Source: an uncultured Leptotrichiaceae bacterium (lineage in GTDB: Bacteria; Fusobacteriota; Fusobacteriia; Fusobacteriales; Leptotrichiaceae). From it: DNA of 12,954 nt. The notes under the pieces are model-generated. The model made no database searches and was not told the DNA's origin. It saw only the letters and a list, made by a program, of their open reading frames with translations. The stretch's first letter is position 1, and each line of letters begins with the position of its first letter. Made by a program: the position numbers and the translations under genes. The DNA is taken from the NCBI GenBank assembly GCA_938037005.1, contig CALHVR010000113.1, positions 1 to 12,954 on the forward strand, written 5' to 3'. This document shows, piece after piece, positions 7,393 through 12,954 of this stretch.

Positions 7393-9213
7393 CTATTGAA
7401 TGTTTCCAATTGTTTTATTCGCATATTCAAATGCTAATTCTAATCTAATTCTTTCTTTTACATCATTGAAACTAACTTCTTTAAACGGAACTTCTTTTGT
7501 TTTAATCAATAAGAATGATCCAAATTGAGCTTTATGTTCTATCGTTTCTCCAACTTTTGCTGCAAATAATTTTGTCAATAAAGCGCTATCTGTCCCAATT
7601 CCTGGTATAGAATCTGATTTACTCAATTTTTTAAACTGTTCTTTAATTGCAAAATTAAATTTATCTTGTGTATTTACTTGTTCCCATGAAACTTTTTTAG
7701 TATCTAACTGAGTTTTTAAATCTGCTATTTTTTTATTAATTTCAGTTTTACTTTCATCAGATATAGTAGGAGTTAATAATATATGACTTACTGTTGCAAG
7801 ATTTTCATTTTTTGAATCTTTAGCTTTTACATAAATTATATGATATCCAAACTGAGTTTTTACAGGCCCTACAATCTCCCCTGCTTTAGCTTTTTTTATA
7901 GCCTCTGCAAATTCTGGAACAAATCCTGTAATATCTGTATTTTCACCTAAACTACCACCATTTACAGCCGATCCCGGATCTTGACTTAATTCTTTTGCTT
8001 TTGTAGCAAAATTATCTTTTGTTATTGTTTTTTTAACTTCTTCAGCTTTATTTTTCAATGTAGTCCAATCTTTTTCTGTTGCTTCATAATCTTGACCAAC
8101 TACATATCCAGCGATAGTATTTTGAATATTATAAAGATTTCTATTCGCATTAAATTTAGCTTGCATTTCTTCATCTGTCGGCTTATAAGTATCTATTATA
8201 TAATTATAATATTTTTTAGAATAATCTCCTAATTCAAATAATCCAACCAAATCTGGATTACCTTTTATTCCTACTTCTTTAGCTTTTTTCATTCTATCTA
8301 CTAAATTAGATAAATTTTGTTCCATTATAGATTTAGCACTATCTACTAATCTTTCAGAATATCCTCCTTGACCAGAAAAGAATCCTTGTATTACCATTTC
8401 ATTTAAGTTTGCTTTTGTAAATTTATATCCTTCTTTTTCTACTATAACTTGTTTTGTTTTATCATACAATGCTTTATATTCTGGTAATTTAAATTCAATT
8501 TTTGCTTTTTCTAAATGTTTTACAATAAACGAACTTAAAACTGAAGTTACTTCCTCTGTCATCAATGATTCAGTTATTTTTGGCTTAGCTTCTTCAAATG
8601 TTTGATCTATAAAATCTTCTGTGTATTTATATCGTTCATAAGTTTTCTTAATTTCTTCATCTGAAATTTTAATTTGTGACTGTATTTTTTCTTGCACTTT
8701 AGAAATTATCAATTCATTTTTTAATTGTTCTTTAAAAGTAGATAGATTATATCCATTTGCCATAATATACTGAACAAATTTAGATTTACTTCCTATTTGT
8801 TTTTCCATATCAGCAACTTGTTTATTAATTTCACCGCTTCCTACTTTAACTTTTAAATCTTTTGCTGATGTTGCTAAAACTTTTCTGTCTATCAATATTT
8901 TAATTAAATATTCTTTTAAAACATCATCAGGTAAATTTTTATAATCTTTAGTATCAATTCCTGCTGCTTCTAATTGTTGTTTTTGCTGTGCTAAAGAATT
9001 TTCTGCTCCTTGTTTTAAATTTTGAAACTCTTTTTCAAACTCATCTTTATAAATTTTCGCACCATTTACTTTAACTATATATTCTCTAGTAGGTCTATTC
9101 AAAATCGTATTTTCTACGAAAAGATAACCACCATACAACACTGCAATTCCTACAACAGCTGCTATTACTTTAGAGAATTTTCTTAATGTATTTTTTAAAT
9201 TTTTAATTCTCAT
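7393..9213 (-). CDS. Membrane-anchored SurA/PpiD-like peptidyl-prolyl cis-trans isomerase (parvulin type)
   Basis: This 606-residue periplasmic folding factor has one N-terminal membrane anchor (about 14-34) after a basic start, in the topology of PpiD. Residues 44-240 form a helical SurA_N-like chaperone region beginning with VNGAKIYKDEFEKE. A parvulin domain lies at about 365-465, with LSQDPGSAVNGGSLG (409-423) and FVPEFAEAI...GPVKTQFGYHIIYV (431-462). A second, degenerate parvulin-like copy runs from VSHILL (475) to about 574 and includes IPGIGT and AQFGSFLLIK, so the tandem recalls P1/P2 of SurA. The family isomerises X-Pro bonds and helps outer-membrane or secreted proteins fold; whether both copies are catalytic cannot be told. 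AGGAGG lies 4 bases before the ATG. It has its own promoter and terminator-like hairpin. The next operon encodes an outer-membrane barrel and a huge exoprotein, plausible clients (inference). Confidence 0.9.
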   Translation of the reverse strand: MRIKNLKNTLRKFSKVIAAVVGIAVLYGGYLFVENTILNRPTREYIVKVNGAKIYKDEFEKEFQNLKQGAENSLAQQKQQLEAAGIDTKDYKNLPDDVLKEYLIKILIDRKVLATSAKDLKVKVGSGEINKQVADMEKQIGSKSKFVQYIMANGYNLSTFKEQLKNELIISKVQEKIQSQIKISDEEIKKTYERYKYTEDFIDQTFEEAKPKITESLMTEEVTSVLSSFIVKHLEKAKIEFKLPEYKALYDKTKQVIVEKEGYKFTKANLNEMVIQGFFSGQGGYSERLVDSAKSIMEQNLSNLVDRMKKAKEVGIKGNPDLVGLFELGDYSKKYYNYIIDTYKPTDEEMQAKFNANRNLYNIQNTIAGYVVGQDYEATEKDWTTLKNKAEEVKKTITKDNFATKAKELSQDPGSAVNGGSLGENTDITGFVPEFAEAIKKAKAGEIVGPVKTQFGYHIIYVKAKDSKNENLATVSHILLTPTISDESKTEINKKIADLKTQLDTKKVSWEQVNTQDKFNFAIKEQFKKLSKSDSIPGIGTDSALLTKLFAAKVGETIEHKAQFGSFLLIKTKEVPFKEVSFNDVKERIRLELAFEYANKTIGNIQ

Positions 9214-9243
9214 TGTTCCTCCTATTTTTTTATGAATACACTT

Positions 9244-9272
9244 ATTATAACAATTTATTTACAATCTTGCAA
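9244..9272 (-). promoter_or_regulatory. Predicted promoter of the foldase gene
   Basis: TTGCAA (9267-9272), a 17-base spacer and a perfect TATAAT (9244-9249) on the minus strand lie 30-60 bases upstream of the ATG at 9213, just after the perR terminator. Confidence 0.75.
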
Positions 9273-9275
9273 TAA

Positions 9276-9307
9276 TAAAAATAAGTTGTTTAATTTTTAA
9301 ACAACTT
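9276..9307 (-). terminator. Rho-independent terminator of perR
   Basis: A perfect 11-base inverted repeat (AAGTTGTTTAA at 9283-9293, TTAAACAACTT at 9297-9307) with a 3-base loop starts 8 bases after the perR stop and is followed on the minus strand by TATTTTTA. The repeat also has a T run on the plus side, but no plus-strand gene reads into it. Confidence 0.75.
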
Positions 9308-9315
9308 TTTTCATT

Positions 9316-9756
9316 TTAATTTTCACTTATTTTTTTTAAACACTCTTCACAAATACCTTTAAAATAAAAATGCATTTCATCTATTTGTGCATCACCTAAA
9401 TCAGATAAATCTATTTTTTTTACATCTAAGTCAAAATCTGTAATTACTCCACAACTTTTACATTTAAAATGACCGTGAGTTTCATCTTCTTTTAAGTCAT
9501 ATCTTACTTCATTTTCTTCAATTATTATTTCTTGAACAATTTTTTGTTCTACAAATAAATTTAAAGTATTATAGACTGTCGTTTTAGATAATGTTGGTAT
9601 TTCTGATGCTAATTTTTGAAATATCTCATCTACTGTTGGATGTGTATGATTTTCTAACAAATATTCAAATATTTTTATTCTCTGAATAGACGGTTTTATT
9701 TCATGTTCCTTTAAATAGTCACCTATATTTTCTATATGATATTCATGACTATGCAT
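9316..9756 (-). CDS. perR: Fur-family peroxide-sensing repressor PerR
   Basis: This is a 146-residue winged-helix metal-dependent repressor. The recognition region is LSKTTVYNTLNLF (56-68). The PerR regulatory metal site is fully matched: H39 (HPTVDEIF), D87 (RYD, where Fur usually has Glu), H94 and H96 (HGHFKC), and D107 (TDF). The structural zinc site is C99/C102 (CKSC) and C136/C139 (CEEC). This pattern favours PerR over Fur or Zur. In PerR, iron-catalysed oxidation of the metal-site histidines by peroxide releases the repressor from DNA. I start at ATG 9756, with AAGGAG 6 bases upstream. An upstream in-frame TTG (9789) would add 11 residues but has no good ribosome site and no family support. 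It has its own promoter and terminator. The symbol rests on metal-site residues only. Confidence 0.88.
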   Translation of the reverse strand: MHSHEYHIENIGDYLKEHEIKPSIQRIKIFEYLLENHTHPTVDEIFQKLASEIPTLSKTTVYNTLNLFVEQKIVQEIIIEENEVRYDLKEDETHGHFKCKSCGVITDFDLDVKKIDLSDLGDAQIDEMHFYFKGICEECLKKISEN

Positions 9757-9807
9757 AACTTTCTCCTTTTTCTCTCCAAATTTATACAAAATTAACAGAC
9801 TTTATTT

Positions 9808-9822
9808 TTGTATCCATTACAA
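9808..9822 (-). promoter_or_regulatory. Candidate PerR/Fur-type operator over the perR start site
   Basis: A 7-1-7 imperfect palindrome on the minus strand, TTGTAAT-G-GATACAA, touches the -10 box and extends over the predicted transcription start. Its outer five bases are perfectly symmetrical. The left half matches the known PerR half-site TTATAAT at six of seven positions, the right half poorly. Autorepression is typical of perR, so the place is right; the sequence match is only moderate. Confidence 0.4.
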
Positions 9823-9850
9823 TTTTATATCTTTTTTTCAATAATGTCAA
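9822..9850 (-). promoter_or_regulatory. Predicted promoter of perR
   Basis: A perfect TTGACA (9845-9850), a 17-base spacer and TAAAAT (9822-9827) on the minus strand. It begins about 10 bases after the stop codon of the acetyltransferase gene. I see no terminator in between, so perR may also be read from the xpt promoter. Confidence 0.75.
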
Positions 9851-9860
9851 ATTTTTTTGT

Positions 9861-10322
9861 TTATTTCTTTAAATCTAATCTCATTAAGTATCTAGGGACA
9901 TTATCTCCATACTCATTTGATAAATTTTCTACTATTTCAAATCCAAACTGAGAATATAAATTTTGTGCTATTATATTATCTTCATCTGCTGTTAATTCTA
10001 CTGTTTTTATCCCAATTTTTATCAAATATTTTAAAACATAATCTAATAATTTTTTTCCATACCCTTTTTTTTGAAATTTTTTAGATGTTGAAACTCCATA
10101 CAAATAAGCTTTTTCTCTATCAAAACTACTTAAAACTTCTATTACAGATATAATTTCATTTTTTTCAGTTAATATCACAAAAACTTTTCCATATTTTGCA
10201 AATGGTTTTATATTCCAATTCCCTACACTTGCTTCTCCAAAAATTTCATCTTCATATTTCACAATTTCAAACAATAAATCACTATCTTTTTTACTATCTA
10301 ATTCCTTAATATATGTTTCCAT
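9861..10322 (-). CDS. GNAT-family N-acetyltransferase
   Basis: This is a 153-residue single-domain GNAT protein. The acetyl-CoA pyrophosphate loop is QKKGYGKKLL (84-93, the Q/R-x-x-G-x-G signature) after the LYGVSTSKKF strand. Motif B is ADEDNIIAQNLYSQFGFEIVE (112-132; key residues N115, A119, Y123, F126, G127, F128). The N-terminus (YEDEIFGEASVGNWNIKPFAKYGKVFV) suits a RimI-like fold in which the acceptor site is formed by less conserved residues, so the substrate cannot be named. AAGGAAG precedes the ATG by 6 bases. It is the last gene of the xpt-truA operon, 16 bases after truA. No link to either reaction is evident; ribosomal-protein, small-molecule or antibiotic acetylation are all possible. 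Confidence 0.85.
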   Translation of the reverse strand: METYIKELDSKKDSDLLFEIVKYEDEIFGEASVGNWNIKPFAKYGKVFVILTEKNEIISVIEVLSSFDREKAYLYGVSTSKKFQKKGYGKKLLDYVLKYLIKIGIKTVELTADEDNIIAQNLYSQFGFEIVENLSNEYGDNVPRYLMRLDLKK

Positions 10323-10338
10323 TTTTTACTTCCTTTTA

Positions 10339-11085
10339 TTAATATTCAACTTCATAAAGATAAAGTCCTTCCGATGGTGCTAATATTTTAAATCCATCTT
10401 TATTTGGTTTTTCTAATTTTTCATCTATATAATTTTCTTCTTTTTCTCCAAAATATACTGCTAATGCTGATCCTATCATAATTCTAACCATTGTTTTTAA
10501 AAAAGAATTACCACAAATTTTAATAAAATATTTCTTTGTATTTTTATCGTATTCGCAATTAATATTATATACTTCTCTCTCCGGATTTTTGAAAACTTTA
10601 TCTTTTTTCATAAAACTACTAAAATTATGCTTCCCTACATATTTTTGCATTATTTTTCTTAATTTAACAACATCAATATCTTTTTTTATAGCTGTTATAT
10701 ATTCTGTTTCAAAAACTTCCAAATCATTTTCACATTTCATAATATACATATATGTTCGCTTTTTTGCATCATATCTTGAATTAAATTCATATGAAACTTC
10801 CTCAATTTCTAGTATTTTTATATCTTTTTTCAAATTTTTATTTATTTGTTTTTTTATAGCTTCAAGTGGTACATTTTCTCTCAAAAAAAAGTTTGAAACT
10901 TGACCTTTTCCATGAACACCTTTATCAGTTCTTCCAGAAGAAATCATATTTATTTTTTCTCCAAAACTCTTTTCTATAACTTTTTCAATTTCACCTTGTA
11001 CTGTTTTAAAATTATTTTGTCTTTGAAATCCGTAAAATTTACTTCCATCATATTGATAAATTATTTTTATATTCCTTTTTTTCAT
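10339..11085 (-). CDS. truA: tRNA pseudouridine synthase A (positions 38-40)
   Basis: At 248 residues it has the usual TruA length. It converts uridines 38, 39 and 40 of the anticodon stem-loop to pseudouridine. The start IIYQYDGSKFYGFQRQ (8-23), the catalytic Asp54 in SGRTDKGVH, FNSRYDAKKRTYMY (101-114), GKHNFSSFMK (151-160), GNSFLKTMVRIMIG (192-205) and the closing APSEGLYLYEVEY (236-248) are all family hallmarks. I start at ATG 11085, with AAGGGA 10 bases upstream. An in-frame TTG at 11109, overlapping xpt, would add eight residues before the conserved fold and has no clear ribosome site. The gene lies 16 bases after xpt and 16 before the acetyltransferase, so the three are one transcript. 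Confidence 0.95.
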   Translation of the reverse strand: MKKRNIKIIYQYDGSKFYGFQRQNNFKTVQGEIEKVIEKSFGEKINMISSGRTDKGVHGKGQVSNFFLRENVPLEAIKKQINKNLKKDIKILEIEEVSYEFNSRYDAKKRTYMYIMKCENDLEVFETEYITAIKKDIDVVKLRKIMQKYVGKHNFSSFMKKDKVFKNPEREVYNINCEYDKNTKKYFIKICGNSFLKTMVRIMIGSALAVYFGEKEENYIDEKLEKPNKDGFKILAPSEGLYLYEVEY

Positions 11086-11101
11086 ATTAAAATTTTCCCT
11101 T

Positions 11102-11671
11102 TTAATCAAAAATTACTTTTCTATCGTTATCAAATCGTACTTTTACTAAAGATTCTAATTTAATTCCTTTTTCTTGTATTTTTTTCCCTCCACTTTGAAA
11201 ACTTTTTTCTATAACAATTCCAACTCCACTAACTATCGCTTTTCCTTGTTTTACTATATCTATTAACCCTAAAGCTGCTGCTCCATTTGCCAAAAAATCA
11301 TCAATTATCAAAATATTTTCATTTTCTTTTATATATCTTTTTGATACACAAATGTTATAACTCATATCCTTTGTATATGAATACACTTCTGTTTCAAAAA
11401 CTTCTTCATTCATATTTTTTCCCTTCATTTTTTTAGCAAATACAACAGGTACTTTAAAATACTGTGCTGTAATTATTGCAATCGCTATTCCTGAAGCTTC
11501 AATCGTTAAAATTTTATCTATTTTCTCATGTTCAAATCGTTTTTTAAACTCTTTTCCAATTTCATTTATGGTTTCTACATCAAGTTGATGATTCAAAAAT
11601 GAATCTACCTTTAAAATATTTCCATTCCTAACTTCCCCTTCTTCCAATATTTTCTTTTTTAAATATTCCAT
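11102..11671 (-). CDS. xpt: Xanthine phosphoribosyltransferase
   Basis: This is a 189-residue cytosolic type I phosphoribosyltransferase that joins xanthine to PRPP to give XMP for purine salvage. It follows the Bacillus subtilis Xpt pattern closely: MEYLKKKILEEGEV start, LKVDSFLNHQLD (20-31), LTIEASGIA (55-63), the PRPP loop ILIIDDFLANGAA (120-132), and GIGIVIEKSFQ-like GVGIVIEKSFQSGG (149-162). The second of two adjacent ATG codons (11671) is chosen because it matches the family start and stands 5 bases from GAGGAG; the first (11674) is only 2 bases away. It is first in the xpt-truA-GNAT operon. The leader is too short for the purine riboswitch that controls xpt in Bacillus. Confidence 0.94.
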   Translation of the reverse strand: MEYLKKKILEEGEVRNGNILKVDSFLNHQLDVETINEIGKEFKKRFEHEKIDKILTIEASGIAIAIITAQYFKVPVVFAKKMKGKNMNEEVFETEVYSYTKDMSYNICVSKRYIKENENILIIDDFLANGAAALGLIDIVKQGKAIVSGVGIVIEKSFQSGGKKIQEKGIKLESLVKVRFDNDRKVIFD

Positions 11672-11697
11672 CATTTCTCCTCAAATTCATTTTTTTA

Positions 11698-11726
11698 ATT
11701 ATACATTTTTATTGTATCATTTTCAA
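11698..11726 (-). promoter_or_regulatory. Predicted promoter of xpt-truA-GNAT
   Basis: TTGAAA (11721-11726), a 17-base spacer and a perfect TATAAT (11698-11703) on the minus strand leave a leader of only about 20 bases before xpt. No operator or riboswitch is visible. From 11730 to about 11845 I see nothing beyond AT-rich sequence. Confidence 0.75.
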
Positions 11727-11844
11727 GACAAAAAATTATACTTAATTTTCTCTTAAAGAAAAAATAATTATTATATATATGCCTAATTAAATTGTCGACC
11801 TTTGATTATATTAAATATTTAAAATAGATTTCGCTCTACGTAAT

Positions 11845-11911
11845 AAAAAAAAGAATATAAAAAACTTTCAAATTATCTATGATTAATTCATCATATACTA
11901 TTTGAAAGTTT
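11845..11911 (-). terminator. Rho-independent terminator of rpsP
   Basis: A perfect 12-base inverted repeat (AAACTTTCAAAT at 11862-11873, ATTTGAAAGTTT at 11900-11911) encloses a second 6-pair stem (TATGAT/ATCATA) separated by 4-base internal loops. On the minus strand it is followed by a U-rich run that includes eight U residues (11845-11852). It begins 42 bases after the rpsP stop. Confidence 0.75.
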
Positions 11912-11953
11912 ACACTAAATATTTCACACTAATTAATTTAATAAATTACTGTC

Positions 11954-12223
11954 TTATTTCTTTTTAGTTGCTTGGAATTTTTCCCACACACCTTGTTTAA
12001 CTAAAATACTTCTAACAGTTTCAGTTGGTTGTGCTCCATTACTTAAAAATCTTAAAATTTCTTCTTCTTTTAATACTACTTGTTTTCCTTCTTCAGCTAA
12101 AGGATTGTATGTTCCTAAATAAGCAACTGCTTTACCATCTCTTCTTGTTAATGCTTCCATTGCTGCAATTCTATAGAAAGGTACTCTTTTTCTTCCTAAT
12201 CTTGTTAATCTTAATTTTAACAT
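11954..12223 (-). CDS. rpsP: 30S ribosomal protein S16
   Basis: This 89-residue protein of the small ribosomal subunit is full length. It starts with the near-invariant MLKLRLTRLGRKRVPFYRI, followed by DGKAVAYLGTYNPL (29-42) and QPTETVRSILVKQGVWEKF (65-83). GGAGG lies 6 bases before the ATG. It has its own strong promoter and terminator and stands alone. In many bacteria rpsP is followed by rimM, trmD and rplS; here the next gene is xpt, so the usual operon is split. Confidence 0.97.
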   Translation of the reverse strand: MLKLRLTRLGRKRVPFYRIAAMEALTRRDGKAVAYLGTYNPLAEEGKQVVLKEEEILRFLSNGAQPTETVRSILVKQGVWEKFQATKKK

Positions 12224-12276
12224 TTTATTCCTCCAAATTTATTTTTAATTATAAGTCATTTCAATCATCTTAATCT

Positions 12277-12305
12277 ATTATACATTTTTTTTGTTTTCTT
12301 GTCAA
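12277..12305 (-). promoter_or_regulatory. Strong promoter of rpsP
   Basis: Full consensus on the minus strand: TTGACA (12300-12305), 17 bases, TATAAT (12277-12282). The leader is about 45 bases. Such a match fits constitutive high expression of a ribosomal protein. Confidence 0.85.
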
Positions 12306-12331
12306 GTATTTTTTCTTTACACCTATTAACT

Positions 12332-12376
12332 TGTAAATTGTAACTCATAATATGACACTTTATTTTACAATTTATA
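12332..12376. repeat. Inverted repeat between the rpsP promoter and the PepSY gene
   Basis: TGTAAATTGTAA (12332-12343) and TTACAATTTATA (12365-12376) pair at 11 of 12 positions across a 21-base loop; the odd position becomes a G-U pair if read on the plus strand. No T run follows on either side, so it is not a plain terminator. Function unknown. Confidence 0.4.
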
Positions 12377-12395
12377 TTGTATTTACTAGCTTAAT

Positions 12396-12427
12396 AAAAA
12401 ATTCTCACTTTTTTAAAAATGAGAATT
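12396..12427 (-). terminator. Terminator of the PepSY-domain gene
   Basis: Arms AATTCTCA (12400-12407) and TGAGAATT (12420-12427) pair perfectly, with a few more T-A pairs inside after a bulged C. Four U residues follow on the minus strand. It lies about 40 bases after the stop at 12469. Confidence 0.6.
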
Positions 12428-12468
12428 CTATTATTTTAGGAGTTAGGTTAGATTGTTAATTATTATAG

Positions 12469-12948
12469 TTATTTTCTTTTGACTGTTTCTTCTTCCCATG
12501 AAACGATTTCACCAGTTTGAGAATTTAAGTCAAATTCATATCTTACATTATTCAAATAGATTACAATTTCATAAACTTCATATCCGTGATCTACATCTAA
12601 TGCTAATTTAGAAATATTACTTTGTTTTGCCCCTTTAACTTTTTCTAATGCTATTTTTACGATTTGATCTCTACTTAATCTTTTTTTTGTTTTATCTGTA
12701 TATCTATTATTTACATTTTCATTATAAGAATATCTATAAACTTCTTCTTCTGAAAAATCTAAAACTTCTCCAGTATTTGCATCTATTTCATAGTCATATT
12801 CTACATTTCCACTGTAAAAATCTATATCATAAACCTTTGGAAATGGTTTTTCGGAACGGCTTTGGTAATGATATGGAGTTCTGTTACCTTTGCCAAATTC
12901 CTGACACCGCTGATGAGCGAAAACATTTTCAACCCCGGAGGCGACCAC
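12469..12948 (-). CDS. PepSY-domain protein, 5' end lost at a sequence junction
   Basis: Two PepSY units are visible. The first is incomplete and begins at VYDIDFYSGNVEYDYEID, ending TGEVLDFSEEE. The second is complete, from LSRDQIVKIALEKVKGA to YEFDLNSQTGEIVSWEEE near the C-terminus (VKRK). PepSY units occur in secreted or membrane-attached proteins, often as protease-inhibitor or regulatory modules; the role here is unknown. Everything upstream of VYDIDF, from about 12840 to the right edge, is much richer in G+C and reads as unrelated sequence with no PepSY similarity. It also lacks the signal peptide or membrane segment expected of this family. The nominal GTG start at 12948 and the first 36 or so residues are therefore not trustworthy, and the frame is in fact open to the edge. 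The gene is monocistronic on its 3' side. Confidence 0.7.
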   Translation of the reverse strand: MVASGVENVFAHQRCQEFGKGNRTPYHYQSRSEKPFPKVYDIDFYSGNVEYDYEIDANTGEVLDFSEEEVYRYSYNENVNNRYTDKTKKRLSRDQIVKIALEKVKGAKQSNISKLALDVDHGYEVYEIVIYLNNVRYEFDLNSQTGEIVSWEEETVKRK

Positions 12949-12954
12949 GGAAAG
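12841..12954. other. Compositionally foreign segment at the right edge
   Basis: 53 of these 114 bases are G or C (46%), about double the rest of the window, and the change is abrupt. On the plus strand one frame is open to the edge and reads like a genuine protein with a hydrophobic stretch (KWFFGTALVMIWSSV, then FAKFLTPLMSENIF, then NPGGDHGK), with codons such as CTG, CCG, GGC, GAC and TTC that are rare elsewhere here. I do not recognise the protein. An assembly chimera with a moderate-GC bacterium, perhaps a Bacteroidales member of the same community, is the simplest explanation; a true recombination junction is the alternative. Confidence 0.55.

Noticed and set aside
9238..9254. PerR-box-like TTATAAT at the foldase promoter
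   Set aside because: The match is explained by the -10 box itself, and the second half-site matches only about four of seven positions.
9757..9789. Longer perR from a TTG at 9789
   Set aside because: No suitable ribosome site upstream, while ATG 9756 has AAGGAG at 6 bases and fits family length.
11086..11109. Longer truA from a TTG at 11109 overlapping xpt
   Set aside because: Adds residues outside the conserved fold; ATG 11085 has AAGGGA upstream and gives the usual TruA length.
11672..11730. Purine riboswitch upstream of xpt, as in Bacillus
   Set aside because: The predicted leader is only about 20 bases and no aptamer-like sequence or paired P1 arms can be seen.
10589..12273. Plus-strand open frames opposite truA, xpt and rpsP
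   Set aside because: Low-complexity Phe/Leu/Ile-rich shadows of well-identified minus-strand genes.
12841..12948. The first 36 or so residues of the nominal PepSY protein from GTG 12948
   Set aside because: They come from the GC-rich foreign segment and show no similarity to PepSY or to a signal peptide.

Overview
The window is very AT-rich (roughly a quarter G+C by eye) and every gene I accept lies on the minus strand. A two-partner secretion (TPS) locus and a membrane-anchored periplasmic foldase point to a diderm. PerR, Xpt and the promoters look Firmicutes-like (near-consensus TTGACA/TATAAT boxes and strong AGGAGG ribosome sites). Together with the base composition this suggests Fusobacteriota, most likely the Leptotrichiaceae (Sneathia, Streptobacillus, Leptotrichia). 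This placement is inference; no rRNA or other phylogenetic marker is present apart from ribosomal protein S16.

Layout in the direction of transcription, right to left. A PepSY-repeat protein (12469 to about 12840) ends at a hairpin terminator. Its 5' part is replaced at about 12840 by roughly 114 bases that are nearly half G+C, which looks like a chimeric contig end or a recent junction. Next come rpsP alone between its own promoter and terminator, then a promoter driving xpt, truA and a GNAT acetyltransferase with 16-base gaps. perR follows from its own promoter, with a candidate self-operator over the -10 box. Then comes a 606-residue SurA/PpiD-like peptidyl-prolyl isomerase with its own promoter and a hairpin behind it.

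The left 7.2 kb is one tight operon. It encodes a 370-residue outer-membrane TPS transporter (TpsB), a 1830-residue exoprotein (TpsA), and the start of a third, membrane-anchored protein whose ATG lies one base past the tpsA stop. TpsA begins with a TPS secretion domain, continues as filamentous haemagglutinin-type repeats, and carries a class 3 lipase-like alpha/beta-hydrolase near its C-terminus (FRGT, then GHSLGGG, then candidate Asp and His). TpsB is unusually small: it seems to have one POTRA domain rather than two and lacks the conserved VRGY/F plug-loop motif. The third gene sits where an immunity or partner protein would sit. The whole reads as a secreted lipase toxin exported by a minimal TpsB, with either bacterial rivals or host cells as target.

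No gene-free stretch exceeds 300 bases. The longest gaps (7155-7392, 11672-11953, 12224-12468) hold promoters, terminators, an inverted repeat and a Shine-Dalgarno-containing hairpin. I saw no tRNA, rRNA, CRISPR array or insertion sequence.
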